Shown: positions 22,112 to 34,274, numbered from the stretch's first letter. The stretch is 64,000 nt of DNA from Chalara sp. BL73 (GCA_918026815.1 CAKJVC010000150.1:186001-250000); one strand, 5' to 3'. Translations and numbers: made by a program. Notes: generated by a model not told the origin, from the letters alone.

Positions 22112-22399
22112 TGTCACGGCCCTGGCCCTATCTCGAGCTTGGCGCCAAGCACTGCAGAGCTCGGTAGAGCTTGGCCCCTGTTACCACAGGGCTCGGCACC
22201 TCAGAGCTTGGCAGCCAACGCTACAGGGCTCGCTTACACTGGCCCCTGGCCAGCATCCTGTATATAAAGCACTGCTCTCTTTCCTTTCTTCCGCCTGTAG
22301 TTTGTTCTTTTAGTTATAACAATTGATAGTTGTTCACACTTCTGAATCCTTTTACCTAGATCTACGGATCGAGATCCCTGTTCGGCTTAAGTTGTTACA
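22112..22399 (+). repeat. 5' LTR of the gypsy element
   Basis: 288 bp, TGTCACGG to GTTACA, containing TATATAAAGCACTGC as the likely promoter TATA box near 22259. Confidence 0.92.
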
Positions 22400-22647
22400 T
22401 TAGAACAAACTTTACAAACCTTCCGGGGACGAAGCTTAATAATATCCTTTCCTTTTGTATTGAATCAAGACCGTGAAAACTATTCTACGACGCCACAGAC
22501 GAGGTCTGTGAAAATATAGGCCAGAGTCAAAGCCTGTATACACTAACTCCAGCTCCCAGCACATACTAGTTGAGCCGCTCCTCCTAATTAGTCGAGTTAA
22601 GCTATTACTACTACTTTTTTTTATTTTCGAATTCACTTTACAGCAAT

Positions 22648-23958
22648 ATGCCCACGACAAAAAAGAAGCTCGTCGAAAAAGGACAAGAAACGCTTTTTAG
22701 ACCTTTTTCGACAAAAGGTACTTTTTTGGTTCAACTAGGCGACTGTACTACTCCTGAAGCAACGTCGTCAGCTGCTACTTCTGAGGAAATGAACCGGTCG
22801 TCAGCTAGCAAGGAACTTGAAAAAGACGTACGCAATTAATTAAATCAGCAAGTAGCTGATGTTTTAGAGACTTCTGTTCAGCTTTCAGACAGCCAGTTTC
22901 GTGTGTTGCTAAAACGGTTAACGGCTACGGGACCAAGCAACTTAGTTTTTTCAGTAGAGAAACCTTCGACTTCTCGATTACTTCGGGAACAAAGAAATGA
23001 CCCAGACGCGTTACTATCAAACAGCTCATTTTTTGATAGCAACTATAAGCCTAAGTCTAGTAGGCGGCATAAGTTTCGGCTATACTCAAAAAAGCTTTCT
23101 CCGAAGCACCGAGACCCAGACTCTTTAGACGACGGCACTTCGCTTACGTACATTGCTTGGAAATCTTTATTACGAGAAAAGCTTAAAACAAATGCGGACT
23201 AGTGGCTTACGGAACAAAAGCGGATCGATTACGTGTTCGGCTGTACTACAAGTAAAGCACAGCGTTATCTTTCGCCTCGGTATAACAAAGATAGCTTAGA
23301 ACCTTGGCTTTCGGTCGACGAAATGCTAGCTTACTTAGACACAATTTTTCGGAACCATTTTGAAGCCGAAAAAGCCGAAAACCAGTTTTACGCTTTAAAA
23401 CAACAAGCTGCACAAGACTTCAATAATTTCTATACCGAGTTTGCTCGCTTAGCTGCCGTAAAGCGAGTTCTTTTTTCGACCTGGAAAAGCTATCTGTGGA
23501 GAAAGCTAAATAAAGAATTCTAGAATCGACTTTTAGCTATACACTATTAGCACTCTACGTACCAAAAACTAGTACACGAATGTCAACGGCTAAGTATCGA
23601 CTTGCAGGAATTCTATCGACAATTTCTTTTTACACTAGCTCGTCAAGCTAGGCCAAATACTGTTTCGGCTCTTAAACGACAAGAACCTTTTCCGGCTCCG
23701 AAAGCTTACCGAGCCTTTTCGCTAGCACTTCAGCGTGCTACTTTAGGCCCAGCTACAGGCCGTGACAGCACGACTAGCTCAACTCCGGATTATTCTCAAA
23801 GCACTTGCTTCAAATGCGGTGAAAAAGGGCATTTTGCAAGTTTTTGCTTAAATTCTCGAGCAACACTTAGAATTCAGGAAATTGAGCAAAAAAACGCTTC
23901 AAGTGATAAAGCACAAAATAAGGCCGACGCAAAGAAGTCGGAAAACGAACAGCTTTAA
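22648..23958 (+). pseudogene. Gypsy gag region
   Basis: From the ATG at 22648 the frame is Lys/Ser-rich, then contains a capsid-like segment (AENQFYALKQQAAQDFNNFY) and a CCHC zinc knuckle CFKCGEKGHFASFC at about 23808-23850, which binds element RNA. Three or more in-frame stops (for example near 22840, 23200 and 23520) break it, at positions where Gln or Trp codons would be expected. It is no longer translatable as one protein. Confidence 0.85.
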
Positions 23959-24074
23959 GCTAAGGCTTTTTTCTTAAGGCTTACGTGTTCGATCTTTAAC
24001 AAATCGATTTAAGTTCACTAATAGCCGGCAATTCTTTTACTGTAGCATGCACTTTTCACAAAAACGGGATTGCA

Positions 24075-27000
24075 GTGCAGGCTAGAGTTTTAAGTAATAC
24101 CGGAGCCAGTAGTTATGTTTTTATTGACACTCGTTTTGCATTAGACCTTTGCTGCATTCTCGAGTTGAAGCCTAGACGGCTTCTTTATTTTATTTATCCG
24201 AAAAGATACGATAGTAAAAAAGGATCCTCTATTTCTCAGTACTTTTTGTTCAATATTGAGATTGATAGCCGCCGGATTTACAACTTTCTTTTACTTATTT
24301 TAGAGCTGGGCTTTTATAATATGATTCTCGGACGTAATTTTTTTAATTATTTTCGGATTTTAATTAATGTTCATTATCGACAGCTACGGTGGCTTTCAAA
24401 GTTTCTACTAGCATACACTTATTCCAGGACTATAGCTACTTACTTAAGGGACAATATCCGACTTTAGCAAGTTCAAATACAATACTAGCAGGACATGCTA
24501 CGCCGAGACAAAGCAATCGCTAGAAACGACAAAAGACGCCTGGACGGCATTCAGATCAAAGCCCTGACAGTAAGCCTAGCTTAGGCTCTGCTAGCGAAAG
24601 ACTGTTTGCACGTTCAGGCCGTACAGGCTGTTCAGCAGCCGGTCGTTCAGGCTATACAGCTAGCTGTTCAAGCTGTTCAGGCGGTTTATACTGTTCGAGA
24701 AGCTACAGCTAGCCAGAAGCTCGTGCCCCAGAAATCGAGCTTTGCTACAGCTAGCCAGAAGCTCACCCGAGCTAGCGCTTACGGGCTAACCTGGGCTCGA
24801 GAAACCAGCAAAAGCCTGAAAGTTATGGCTAGTAAGCTTTTTCGCTTTTACGACTACCAGCCTGAGGCCAAGCCAGAACTTCAGCTAGGAAACTTCGCTA
24901 AAGCAAAGAGAAATAGCCGGCCTGATAGCCGGCCTAGCCAGCGTGCACACTTAGATATCAAAATGATTTCTAGTAACGGGTTTATACTAAACGTTCGGCA
25001 ACAAGGAATCGAGCTATTTTCAATTACGTTAAACGGCCTAGACCGGATAATTGAAGATCGGAAGCAAAAACAACAGCCTGTTGAGTTAGAAGAATTTTTG
25101 CAAAACTAAATTCCGAGCACTTACTATAGTCGCTTAGCTTTTTTTTCAAAGCAAAAATTAAACACTTTAGCTCTACACCGAAGTATCGACTACAAAATCG
25201 AGCTTACGGAAAACAATACTTTAAAGTTCTGTCATTTGAACAAGCATTTAATTGAAAAGCTTGAAACTATGCGAGACTATTTGACAGCTAATTTAAGAAA
25301 AGGTTTTGTTGTTACTAGCAAAGCTTTTTTTGTATTACTTGTTTTGTTTGCGCGAAAGTCGGACGGCTTACTTCGTTTTTGTGTCGACTACCGAAAACTG
25401 AATTCGTTAACCAAGAAAAACCGGTATTTTTTGCTGTTGATTGACGAAACGCTAGCTAGGCTAAGCAAAGCTAAAGTTTTTACAAAGCTAGATATTCGTT
25501 AAGCATTTTACCGGATCCGGATTTCTCTTGAATTTGAAAAGCTTACAGCATTCCGCACTCGCTATGGCTTGTTTCAGTACAAAGTTTTACTTTTTGGCTT
25601 TACTAATAAGCCGGCAACGTTTCAAAGCTACATTAACGACACTTTTCGAGATCTGTTAAATGTAATTTGCACAGTATATCTTGATAATATTCTTATTTAC
25701 TTTAAAGACGAGCTACAGCACGAAGCACACGTAAAGCAAGTAATCGACAGATTGTAAGCTGCCGGCTTATAAGCCGATATCAAAAAGTGTGAATTCAGTG
25801 TAAAGCGGACAAAGTACTTAGGATTCATTGTTTCGACTAACGGCATTTAAGTAAATCCAGACAAAATACGAGTAATTGCAGACTGGGAACTTCCGAAAAC
25901 AGTTAAAAAAGTTTAATTTTTTTTAGGCTTTTGCAATTTTTACAGAAGGTTTATTCGAAGCTACAGCCAGATTGCGGCACTGCTAACTCAGTTGACTCGT
26001 GCTGATTATGAGTTTGTTTTCGACAACAAGTGTACTTAAGCATTCGACAAGCTTAAAGCTATGCTAATAAATGCTTTTTTGCTGGCTTACTACGATTTAG
26101 ACAGTTAGTGCATACTGGAAACGGACGTTTCGGACACTGTAGTAGCAGCTGTGTTTTTTTAAAAAGGCCTTGACGGTAAATGGCATTCTGTAGAGTATTT
26201 CTTTAAAACTATGGCTCCCGCGGAAACCAATTACTCAATTTACGACAAAGAAATGCTAGCTATTGTTAAAGCGTTGCAATATTGGCGTGCCGAGCTCGAA
26301 GGCATTAAAAATTACATTGAAGTAATTACAGACTACAAAGCTTTAGAATACTTCATGTCGAGCAAGCTGCTATCAGCTAGACAAGCCCGTTAGGCTGAGA
26401 TTTTTTTTCGGTACTATTTCAAAATATCTTACAAGCCCGGCAAGCACAACAAAGCCGACCCGTTGACACGACAAGACTAGACAAAAAGCTTGGACCAAGC
26501 AAAGCGAGAGAACCGAGATTAGGCTCTTTTATCCCCAGCACAGCTTGATCTTTAGATTTTTCAAGAGCTCGATACGAGCTTAGCGTCAAGCACTGCAAAG
26601 CTCGATACGAGCTTAGCGTCAGGCATTGCAAAGCTCGATACGAGCTCAGCGTCAGGCACTGCAAAGCTCGATACGAGCTCAGCGTTAAGCACTGCAGAGC
26701 TCGAAGTGAACCGGGTAGCTTTGTCGTTGTCGCTAATTGAAGAACAGTTCGACTTGATCGACGAAATCCTGCAGGCCAACCGAACTGTTCAAGACTTAGA
26801 CTTTGCAAGAAAGCTAAGTCAAGAAAACAAAAAAGGCTACAGCTTAGAAAACGGGTTGCTAAAGAAAGAAAGCCGGCTTGTAGTAGCCGAATCAGTACGG
26901 ACTGCTTTGATTACAGCATTACACTGTAGTTTAGCTACAGCTTACCCAGGCCAAAACAAAACAAAAAAGCTGATTAAAGAACAGTACTACTAGCTCGGAA

Positions 27001-28276
27001 TAGATGACGATATTAAGCGTTTTGTAAGCAATTGTTACGCTTGTCGTAAGTTTAAAGTTTTTAGAAACAAAACTCCAAGGCTGTTGCACTTACTGCTAAT
27101 ACCGGACTGCTCTTGGCAGCATATATCAGTTGATTTCAAAGATATGCTTCTCGACAAAAAAGGCATAAATATAGTATGCGTGTTTATAGACAGGCTCGGC
27201 AAACGCCCTATTTCGATCCTTTGCAACAAAACAGTCGACGCTAAAACTATAGCTCAGCTGTATTTAGTGCATGTCTATAAGTACTATAGTCCTGCTACAA
27301 CTATCGTGTCGGATCGAAGACCTTAGTTTATTTCCGCGTTTTGGGATGAGTTTTGCCGGCTTTTAAGCACAAAGCTCAAGCTTTCGACAGCATACTACTC
27401 TTAGACAGACAGTCAAACTGAAAACGCAAATCAGTGGATCGATCAACGCTTTCGTCCTTTTGCTAATGCTTTTTAAGATAACTGGTTTACTTTGATTTAT
27501 GCAATAAACTACGCGGCAGCTAGTTTGCTATATCACTTAACAGGCTTGTTATTTTTCATAGTCGAACTAGGGTATCAACCTCGAATAAACATAGACTGGA
27601 TTCGTCTTAAAGATTTTGTTTCGGTTTCACAACATGTTAAAGAAGCTCGCAAAAACGCTCGAGCTTATATTGAAAGAATTCACAAAGCTTAGGAATGAGC
27701 TAAAACCGCAATGGCTAAAGCTCAAAAGCAACAAGCAATACAGGCCAACAAATACCGACAACCAGTTGACTTTAAAGTCAAGAATAAAGTATGAGTTTCG
27801 ACAAAAAACTGGACCAGCGAACGGCCAAGCCGAAAGCTAGGCTACTAGAATAAAGGCCTATATGAAATCACTGAGCAAATAAGTTACTCGTACCGCTTAA
27901 AGCTTCCAGAAAGCAATTAGCTCCACAACGTTTTTGCACCGGAACTCCTGCGGAAAGACCCTAGCGACCCGCTACTAAGCCAGCATTAAAAGCTTCCAGT
28001 ACCTGTAGTTTACAACTAACAACCGGAATGGGAAATCGAGCAAGTTTTGCAAAGCCGAAAATACCGCCGAAAGCTTTAGTACCAGGTCAAATAGGTAAGC
28101 ATAAATTACGACCCTGTATTTTATGATGCCGAAGGATTCAAAGGGGCGCTATACAAGCTAAAGGCTTTCTACGACGAGTACTTTAAAGCAAAAGGTCCTC
28201 CGGCAAACCTACAATACTGGCTTGATTGCTACTTGCAGGGCAAGGAACTAGCTGATCGCCTGAATAACAATGGGTA
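24075..28276 (+). pseudogene. Gypsy pol region (protease, RT, RNase H, integrase, chromodomain)
   Basis: Landmarks in order: protease LSNTGASSYVF (expected DTGAS, so Asp has become Asn); reverse transcriptase LRFCVDYRKLNSLT, VFTKLDIR, FGFTNKPATFQ and YLDNILIY (expected YLDD); RNase H NYSIYDKEMLAIVKALQYW and TDYKALEYFM; integrase zinc-binding NCYACRKFK and core SVDFKDM, FIDRLGKRP, TDSQTEN; and a C-terminal WEIEQVLQSRKYRR followed by LQYWLDCYLQGKELADR, typical of chromodomain gypsy elements in fungi. More than ten stops, mostly TAA or TAG where Gln is expected, interrupt it. Confidence 0.9.
26570..26703 (+). repeat. 36-bp tandem repeat inside gypsy pol
   Basis: Nearly four units of about 36 bp, each containing AGCTCGATACGAGCT and AGCGTCAGGCACTGCAA, encode a repeated 12-residue LDTSLASGTAK-type unit between RNase H and integrase. 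The unit resembles part of the LTR (CACTGCAGAGCTCGGTAGAG). Confidence 0.8.
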
Positions 28277-28389
28277 AAGCATGCTACGGAAGCCGGGAAA
28301 GTGGATTTTTGATTTTTGATTTTTGATTTTTACATTCCATTCTTGATCCGCCGTAGCTTAAGGGCAAGCTACACTGGAGGGGGGGGTAA

Positions 28390-28677
28390 TGTCACGGCCC
28401 TGGCTCTATCTCGAGCTTGGCGCCAAGCACTGCAAAGCTCGGTAGAGCTTGGCCTCTGTTACCACAGGGCTCGGCACCTCAGAGCTTGGCAGCCAACGCT
28501 ACAGGGCTCGCTTACACTGGCCCCTGGCCAGCATCCTGTATATAAAGCACTGCTCTCTTTCCCTTCTTCCGCCTGTAGTTTGTTCTCTTAGTTATAACAA
28601 TTGATAGTTGTTCACACCTCTGAATCCTTCTACCTAGATCTACGGATCGAGATCCCTGTTCGGCTTGAGTTGTTACA
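28390..28677 (+). repeat. 3' LTR of the gypsy element
   Basis: 288 bp matching the 5' LTR with about eight transition differences; preceded by a G-rich polypurine tract at about 28374-28389 and a GATTTTT tandem run near 28307. Confidence 0.92.
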
Positions 28678-28682
28678 TTTAC

Positions 28683-29332
28683 AACAAGTCGATAACCTTT
28701 ATATTTGCAAATCTGCCTTTCGACGATCTGGCTTAATTCCTTACGCGCCGGAGAAAGTATTAAACAAATTACAAAGCTATCAAGCTACGGAAACTCACAA
28801 ACTTACATCAATACAATCCTCCTCTCCTCCGAGCCCTGGTTTTGCAACTTTTCCTTCGACCCCTTCTTCGACGAGCTGGCTAGAATGGCCGACGCGTAAA
28901 AAAAGTGGCGAATATATACAGGAACGTCAGAAGCAAGCTATTCAAGGAATCGCACTTTTAACGCCTTCAATTACACGCGTTTTTAGCAAAATTACGAAAG
29001 CTTCTCTTACCTCGATCCTTAGCGGCGCTCTCTCTACGAACCGACTTTCTGACCTTGCTCGCGCAGCCGACGTACGCAAACCACAAAGGGATCATAGTAA
29101 GGTTGTTCAAAAATACGGGGAAATATATAAGGATCAAGCTCGACCTCAAATTGAATCTGATAATGAAAAAGAAGCTAAAGTGGTCAATTTACGAGAATCT
29201 AAGAAGAAAGCAATATGGAAGAAAAAGTACAAGAAAGTAGTCAAACAAACAGCAGATCAATTCTGGGAAATTAGCCTACAAAACACGAATCAAAGCTTAT
29301 GGGAGATTGACAACAACTTCATGTATTTCTAG
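28683..29332 (+). pseudogene. Pogo-like transposase, 3' half
   Basis: An open frame continues the interrupted transposase with SAFRRSGLIPYAPEKVLNKL, the conserved C-terminal block of fungal pogo transposases, followed by SSSPPSPGFATFPSTPSST and a basic coiled tail ending near 29332. This half has far fewer stops than the 5' half. It cannot be expressed as a functional enzyme because the DDE core is broken by the gypsy element. Confidence 0.82.
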
Positions 29333-29422
29333 GTCAAAAGGCTATTACAATTACAAACTTTGCGTATTGCTGGCTTTTGCATATTGCTGACCCTCACCTA
29401 CTTTACGTAAGTAAAGTGGGTG

Positions 29423-30883
29423 CCCGAACAACTAGTTCATGGTCAAAGCAGAACGTCGGCTCTGGGCCTTTGTGGCTTTACTATATATTCGGTCGTACTT
29501 CGGAAATCTCCTGCAACCCCACAAATGCATCGCGACCAGACCCCCTGAAAGCGCGGGGGACCCGAAGGTTTGTTGCAAGGGGAGTCTTGGGGGAGGGGTG
29601 AGATCATCGGTATTTCGGGGGAGGTAAAATATTGGCATGAGGCGAAAATGCGAGCGAGAGCACCGCTTGCTGCTCATGCGCGCAGGGAGACTCCGAGACA
29701 AATCAACGAGGCAAGTCTTTTGAGTTTGCCCACCGCCGTGAGGCTCAAGTGGGAGTCATGGTCAAGCCACATCGTCAGGATGTGTGTGTGTGAATTGGGG
29801 CTGCCGACTGGATTGCCGTAACAGAACAATCCAACTGCTCCAACTTGATCCTACCTCGATATTTCTCTTGTCATGGTGAGCAGGAAATGGAGGCCTGGTG
29901 GAGTACAGTCCATAACATACCAGCTTACAGTACGGAGTACTTGATGCCCCATCCCGCGTGCACGCTAGCAACCTAGCAGGCACTAGTGTCCCACTTACTA
30001 TGGTACTCGGGGAATTAGGCACGCTAAGCCTTCTAGAGATTTCTCTCAAGACAGGGGAAACGCGCGAATCAAACTTCAACTGTAGGATTCTCGAGATCTT
30101 ACTTTATTAAGTAAAGTCTGATAAAAGTCTTGGCTGAACAGATACCCCTCCTACGAAGTACGCGTTGAAAGTCGGGGTAAATTTCACCGATTTCTCAGGG
30201 TAGGGAGGGCTAAATGTCAACCTTATAGCGCCCCGTCGTCGTGAATGCCCGACTTCTGCTATGGGCTAGGCAGGTAAGCGATGTCACAAGTCGCATAGGT
30301 TTTAGCGACAAATGGTACTTGTGGAGTGGATACCGAAGCCTCTACGGTGTAGGTGCCCTCATCCATCGTATTGCCGGACATGTTATGCTTTTTTATCTTT
30401 CGTGTTTCCTCTCCTCTGTCGGACCTGTGGCTGCTTGCGAGCCCCGCTGGTTCCTGTGTCAGTCTATCTTTACATTTTCCCACAGCCCAGCTCTGAGTAC
30501 GGATGGACGAAATTGGGCGTAGGAATAGTTGTTGTAAGAGGGGCTAGTAGTACTCGTAAAGGTTGGGCTGAGTTTCGGATGCTAGGCTCTAAGAAGGGAG
30601 CCGGTAAGAAACCAGGGTTGGGGTGCAGAAAAAGCTCGATGGCGTTCATCAAAACCTCATAAGCGGCCCAACAACTCCGTTTCTCGGGCTTGGTAAGTAG
30701 ATTATCCGCCGCTATCTTTCAAGGCAGTTCTTGGTATGATGTTGTAAATCATCGTAAGTCATTTCGACGGCGGGACTGACTCTGTGCTAACTACTTAATG
30801 ATGTCTGATCTCCTGGTGCTCCATCAAAACTCGGTGCTCGCCAAGCAAGATCGGATCTTTGTCCCTTCTTTCATCTCGTTACC
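29423..30883. other. Long non-coding interval
   Basis: Nothing recognisable as a protein family in any frame. The last part is the upstream region of the GH3 gene. Confidence 0.5.
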
Positions 30884-33652
30884 ATGTTTCCAATCATCGC
30901 CAAAAGCCCCATCCAAGTACTGCTGCCAGCGGTCTTGTTCTGTAGCACTACGACAGTTGCACAAACCACTTCGTCAGTTATCACTGACGATGCCTTCTTC
31001 TATGGCCAATCTCCCCCTATCTATCCTACTCGTGAGTCTTCCTCAGCGTAATGCGCTTCATACATATTGCAGACCCATTACGTAACCTTATCGCTGTTCT
31101 ATTGGGTCCATCCATTGTTAGAGAGATTTGGCTGAACCTATTCTGTTTCATAGCCCCTATGCCAGCAAGAGCAGCATGGGTTAAGGCCCATAAAAAGGCA
31201 GTAGCCCTTGTTTCAAAGATGACCCTCGCAGAGAGAGCCAATATCACTGTTGGTTACCCACCAAAAACCGGCTGCTCTGGCGAGACGGGCTCCGTCCCAC
31301 GGCTGAACTGGCCCGGCTTGTGCCTCTCTGACGCAGGGAATGGTTTACGGAATTCGGAGTATGTAAATAGCTGGCCTAGTGGATTACACGTTGGTGCGTC
31401 GTGGAATCGAGACTTAGCACAACAAAGAGCCGTGCAGATGGGTGGAGAGTTCAGAAAGAAAGGTGTAAATGTCCTTTTGGGACCAGTGGCTGCACCTCTT
31501 GGGAGAACGTCGGTGGGTGGGAGGAATTGGGAAGGCTTTGCAGCTGATCGTTAGTGTCTCCCCGCCATCCTGGCTACATTTGCAAAGGCTAAAGATAACT
31601 GTTAGCCTACCTTTCCGGCCAGCTCGTGGCGGATTCAGTCCGAGGCATTCAGAAGGCAGGTGTGGTTGCCTGTATCAAGCACTTTATTGGCCATGAGCAA
31701 GAGACCCAGGTAAACCTCATGAACGGTGTTGCAGGATACTCGGTGAACATCGATGATAAGACAATCCACGAGGTCTACCTATGGCCTTTTGCAGATGCCG
31801 TGCATGCCGGGGTCGGCAGCGCTATGTGTTCGTACAACCGTCTTAACAATTCTTATGGCTGTCAGAATAGCAAGACGCTCAACGGGTTGTTGAAAGCCGA
31901 ACTTGGATTCGAGGGCTTTGTTGTGTCGGATTGGGGCGCGCAGCATGCAGGGATTGCGAGTGCGAACGCAGGACTGGACCTCGTAATGCCACAGTCTCCG
32001 CTCTGGGGGACATCAGGCGGCAATTTGACGCTGGCTGTTAACAACGGCAGTCTAGCAGAAGCTCGACTCACCGATATGGCCACCCGGCTAGTGGCTACCT
32101 GGTATCAGATGACCCAGGACACCAATTTCCCAGCCTTAGGCGTTGGAATGCCGAAGGACTTCTCTCAACCCCACATAAAAGTGGACGCTCGGGATCCTGC
32201 CTCAATGCCTGTACTACTGAGGGGCGCAATTGAGGGCCATGTTCTCGTTAAAAATGTCAACCATGCGTTGCCCTTGAAGCGTCCGAAATTGCTCTCGATA
32301 TTTGGATATGATGCGGTGTCACCATTGGCCTCGAACCCGTCAAGCCCTGCCGAACTGATACGGGGTGCATTCGCTGGTTGGCCCTTAGGCTGGACTACCT
32401 TCGGGGTTGTTGAGGGCTATTTGGGCTGGACTGGCTCTGAGCTCCCAATCAATACTCAATCACAGATTGCGAAGGGTGGGACCATCATTGTTGGAGGTAT
32501 GCTACCGTCGCGTCCTTTACACGCTTACTCTGCCCTCTGACTATCCCTCTCTCCTATGCTATACTCGGCTTTGGGAATAGACGCAGAATGTTAAAACATG
32601 TTATAGGTGGCAGTGGCTCGAACGCTCCAGCATATATCTCTGCCCCTTTTGATGCCTTACAGGATCAAGCATACCACGACGGCACTAATTTGTTCTGGAA
32701 CTTCACCTCTCAAGCCCCAAGTGTCGATCCCAACTCCGATGCTTGCTTAGTATTCATCAACGCCTTTGCTTCAGAAGGCTGGGACCGTGCCGGGTTACGT
32801 GGTATGTTTTCTCCAGCCCACCTGGTATATCTACTGTGCTGAACCTCACTAGACGAATACTCGGACACGCTTATCGAGAATGTGGCCTCTAAATGTGAAA
32901 ACACAATAGTCGTGATTCATAATGCCGGCATCCGCCTTGTGGATCGATGGATCGAACACCCAAACATCACAGCTGTCATATTTGGGCATCTCCCCGGCCA
33001 GGATAGCGGCCGAGCCTTAGCCCAACTGCTATATGGCCTAGAATCGCCATCTGGGAAACTTCCGTACACAGTCGCGAAGAATGAGTCCGACTACTCCAAC
33101 ACATTCCGTGTTGTGGGACAGGGAGGGGGAAGGTATGAAAATTTCCCGCAAGTTAACTTCACAGAAGGCGCTTACATCGACTATCGCGAGTTCGACGCAA
33201 AGAATATTACCCCGCGGTACGAATTTGGATTTGGTCTTACATATACTACCTTTGCCTACTCCAAGCTGTCAGCATCCATCCTGCCCAGAGCATCAACCTC
33301 ATACTACCCACCAAAAGGACCAAGAATCGAGGGCGGACTTGCTACGCTCTGGGATCCCGTTGCTAAGGTCCAAGCAACGATTTCCAATACTGGCTCAGTC
33401 GATGCTTTAGAAGTTGCGCAGCTGTACATTGGTATTCCGGGCGGTCTAGTCAAACAACTGCGAGGATTCAGTAAAGTCCATATCCCCGCCGGACGTAGCG
33501 TCACGGTCAAATTTGATCTGCTACGAAGGGATCTTTCAGAGTGGGGGGTGGCAGATCAAACCTGGGTGTTACCTCGAGGGAAGTACAAGGTGTATGTTGG
33601 ATCAAGCAGCCGAGATCTCCCGTTAGTTGGCACATTAGAAATTGGTCGCTAG
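30884..33652 (+). CDS. Secreted GH3 beta-glucosidase
   Basis: Five exons (30884-31031, 31154-31549, 31606-32496, 32607-32801, 32853-33652) total 2430 nt, 809 aa, with GT-AG junctions all in phase. A signal peptide ([20 protein letters not shown]) is followed by [15 protein letters not shown]. The N-terminal barrel has [52 protein letters not shown] and the nucleophile motif [16 protein letters not shown] (Asp at about residue 285). The C-terminal domain has [31 protein letters not shown] and the fibronectin-III-like end ([20 protein letters not shown]). Full family length and intact. It would hydrolyse beta-glucosides such as cellobiose or plant glycosides outside the cell. No regulatory motif was assigned. 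Confidence 0.94.
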
Positions 33653-34274
33653 ACTCTAGCGCCCAAAGGATCGATGCACATATTATGGTCTTAAAATATC
33701 CAAATTAACTGAGTTATGAACCATAGCGTTTATATATTTTATATGTACACACATTCGAAAACTTTGACTCTAGGCTCCCACCTTTGTAAGGATCAACTTT
33801 AAGCTACTCTTTAAACTTTCCTTCAACCCCCTTTAGGTTTCAACAAAACTGATGTTTCAGTGTATTCCAGCCAGGTCAGCCTCTGTAGTTCTATGAAGCG
33901 CACTGCTACGCAACTAGTATCAACAGGAAGCCACGAGCAGCACCAAAGCAAATAAATGTTTTTGCTTCTAAAACGTTAATAGTGACTGTGCCGTGACGAC
34001 GGCTGGCTCGCGGGCAACTCTTGCTTAAGCCAGCCCCATCCGTAGCCCCACAACTAAGCTTTTGAGGAGTCTTCGTTCTATACCTCTTTCATCAGTCTCC
34101 CAGCAAATACTCCAACTTAGCTCTCATGGCAGCTTCTCAAAACTACTCTTAACATATACTATTGGGATCTGTGGTCAAGCCAAGGATATAATCTGTAAAG
34201 CTCACTAGAAGCGCCTTTAAGTGCGGCTGTCGACTTGTATTGGACTGAACATGCTCATGGTAATATTGCTCTAT
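33653..34274. other. Convergent 3' intergenic region
   Basis: The space between the 3' ends of the GH3 gene and the regulator gene. AT-rich, no coding signal seen. Confidence 0.55.

Larger units (their letters stand above)
22112..28677 (+). mobile_element. Ty3/gypsy chromovirus, full length but decayed
   Basis: Two 288-bp LTRs (22112-22399 and 28390-28677) start TGTCACGG and end GTTGTTACA, and the insertion is flanked by the 5-bp duplication TTTAC (22107-22111 and 28678-28682). A purine-rich tract with a long G run precedes the 3' LTR. The internal order is gag with zinc knuckle, protease, reverse transcriptase, RNase H, integrase and a chromodomain-like C-terminus, which is the Ty3/gypsy order. 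The LTRs differ at about eight sites, all transitions. Many in-frame stops make it non-autonomous. Confidence 0.94.
21027..29422 (+). mobile_element. Pogo-like DNA transposon interrupted by a Ty3/gypsy element
   Basis: Inverted ends CACCCACTTTACTTACGTAA and GTGAGGGTCAGCAATACGCA on the left match the complement on the right (29350-29422). TA dinucleotides at 21040 and 29408 could be the true target duplication with a core of 21042-29407, the flanking palindrome then being target sequence. The left subterminal region has three tandem CAGCAATACGCAAAAGC-type units. Subtracting the gypsy insertion (one target copy included) leaves about 1.8 kb, the same size as the intact Fot1 element at 16.7 kb. 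Confidence 0.83.

Noticed and set aside
21152..28276. Stop-to-Gln recoding (alternative genetic code) as the reason for TAA/TAG at Gln positions
   Set aside because: Host genes in the same window use normal stops and CAA/CAG for Gln, and stops also fall at Arg and Trp positions, so transition mutation explains them better.
21027..29422. The flanking ACTTTACTTACGTAAAGT palindrome as a replication or regulatory site
   Set aside because: It sits exactly at the element ends with TA in the centre and is explained by the target site and inverted repeat.
29432..29701. 89-codon minus-strand frame after the pogo element
   Set aside because: No recognisable protein family, and two overlapping frames on the other strand are equally long.
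30259..30662. Several overlapping short frames upstream of GH3
   Set aside because: Mutually overlapping on both strands without motifs; treated as non-coding.
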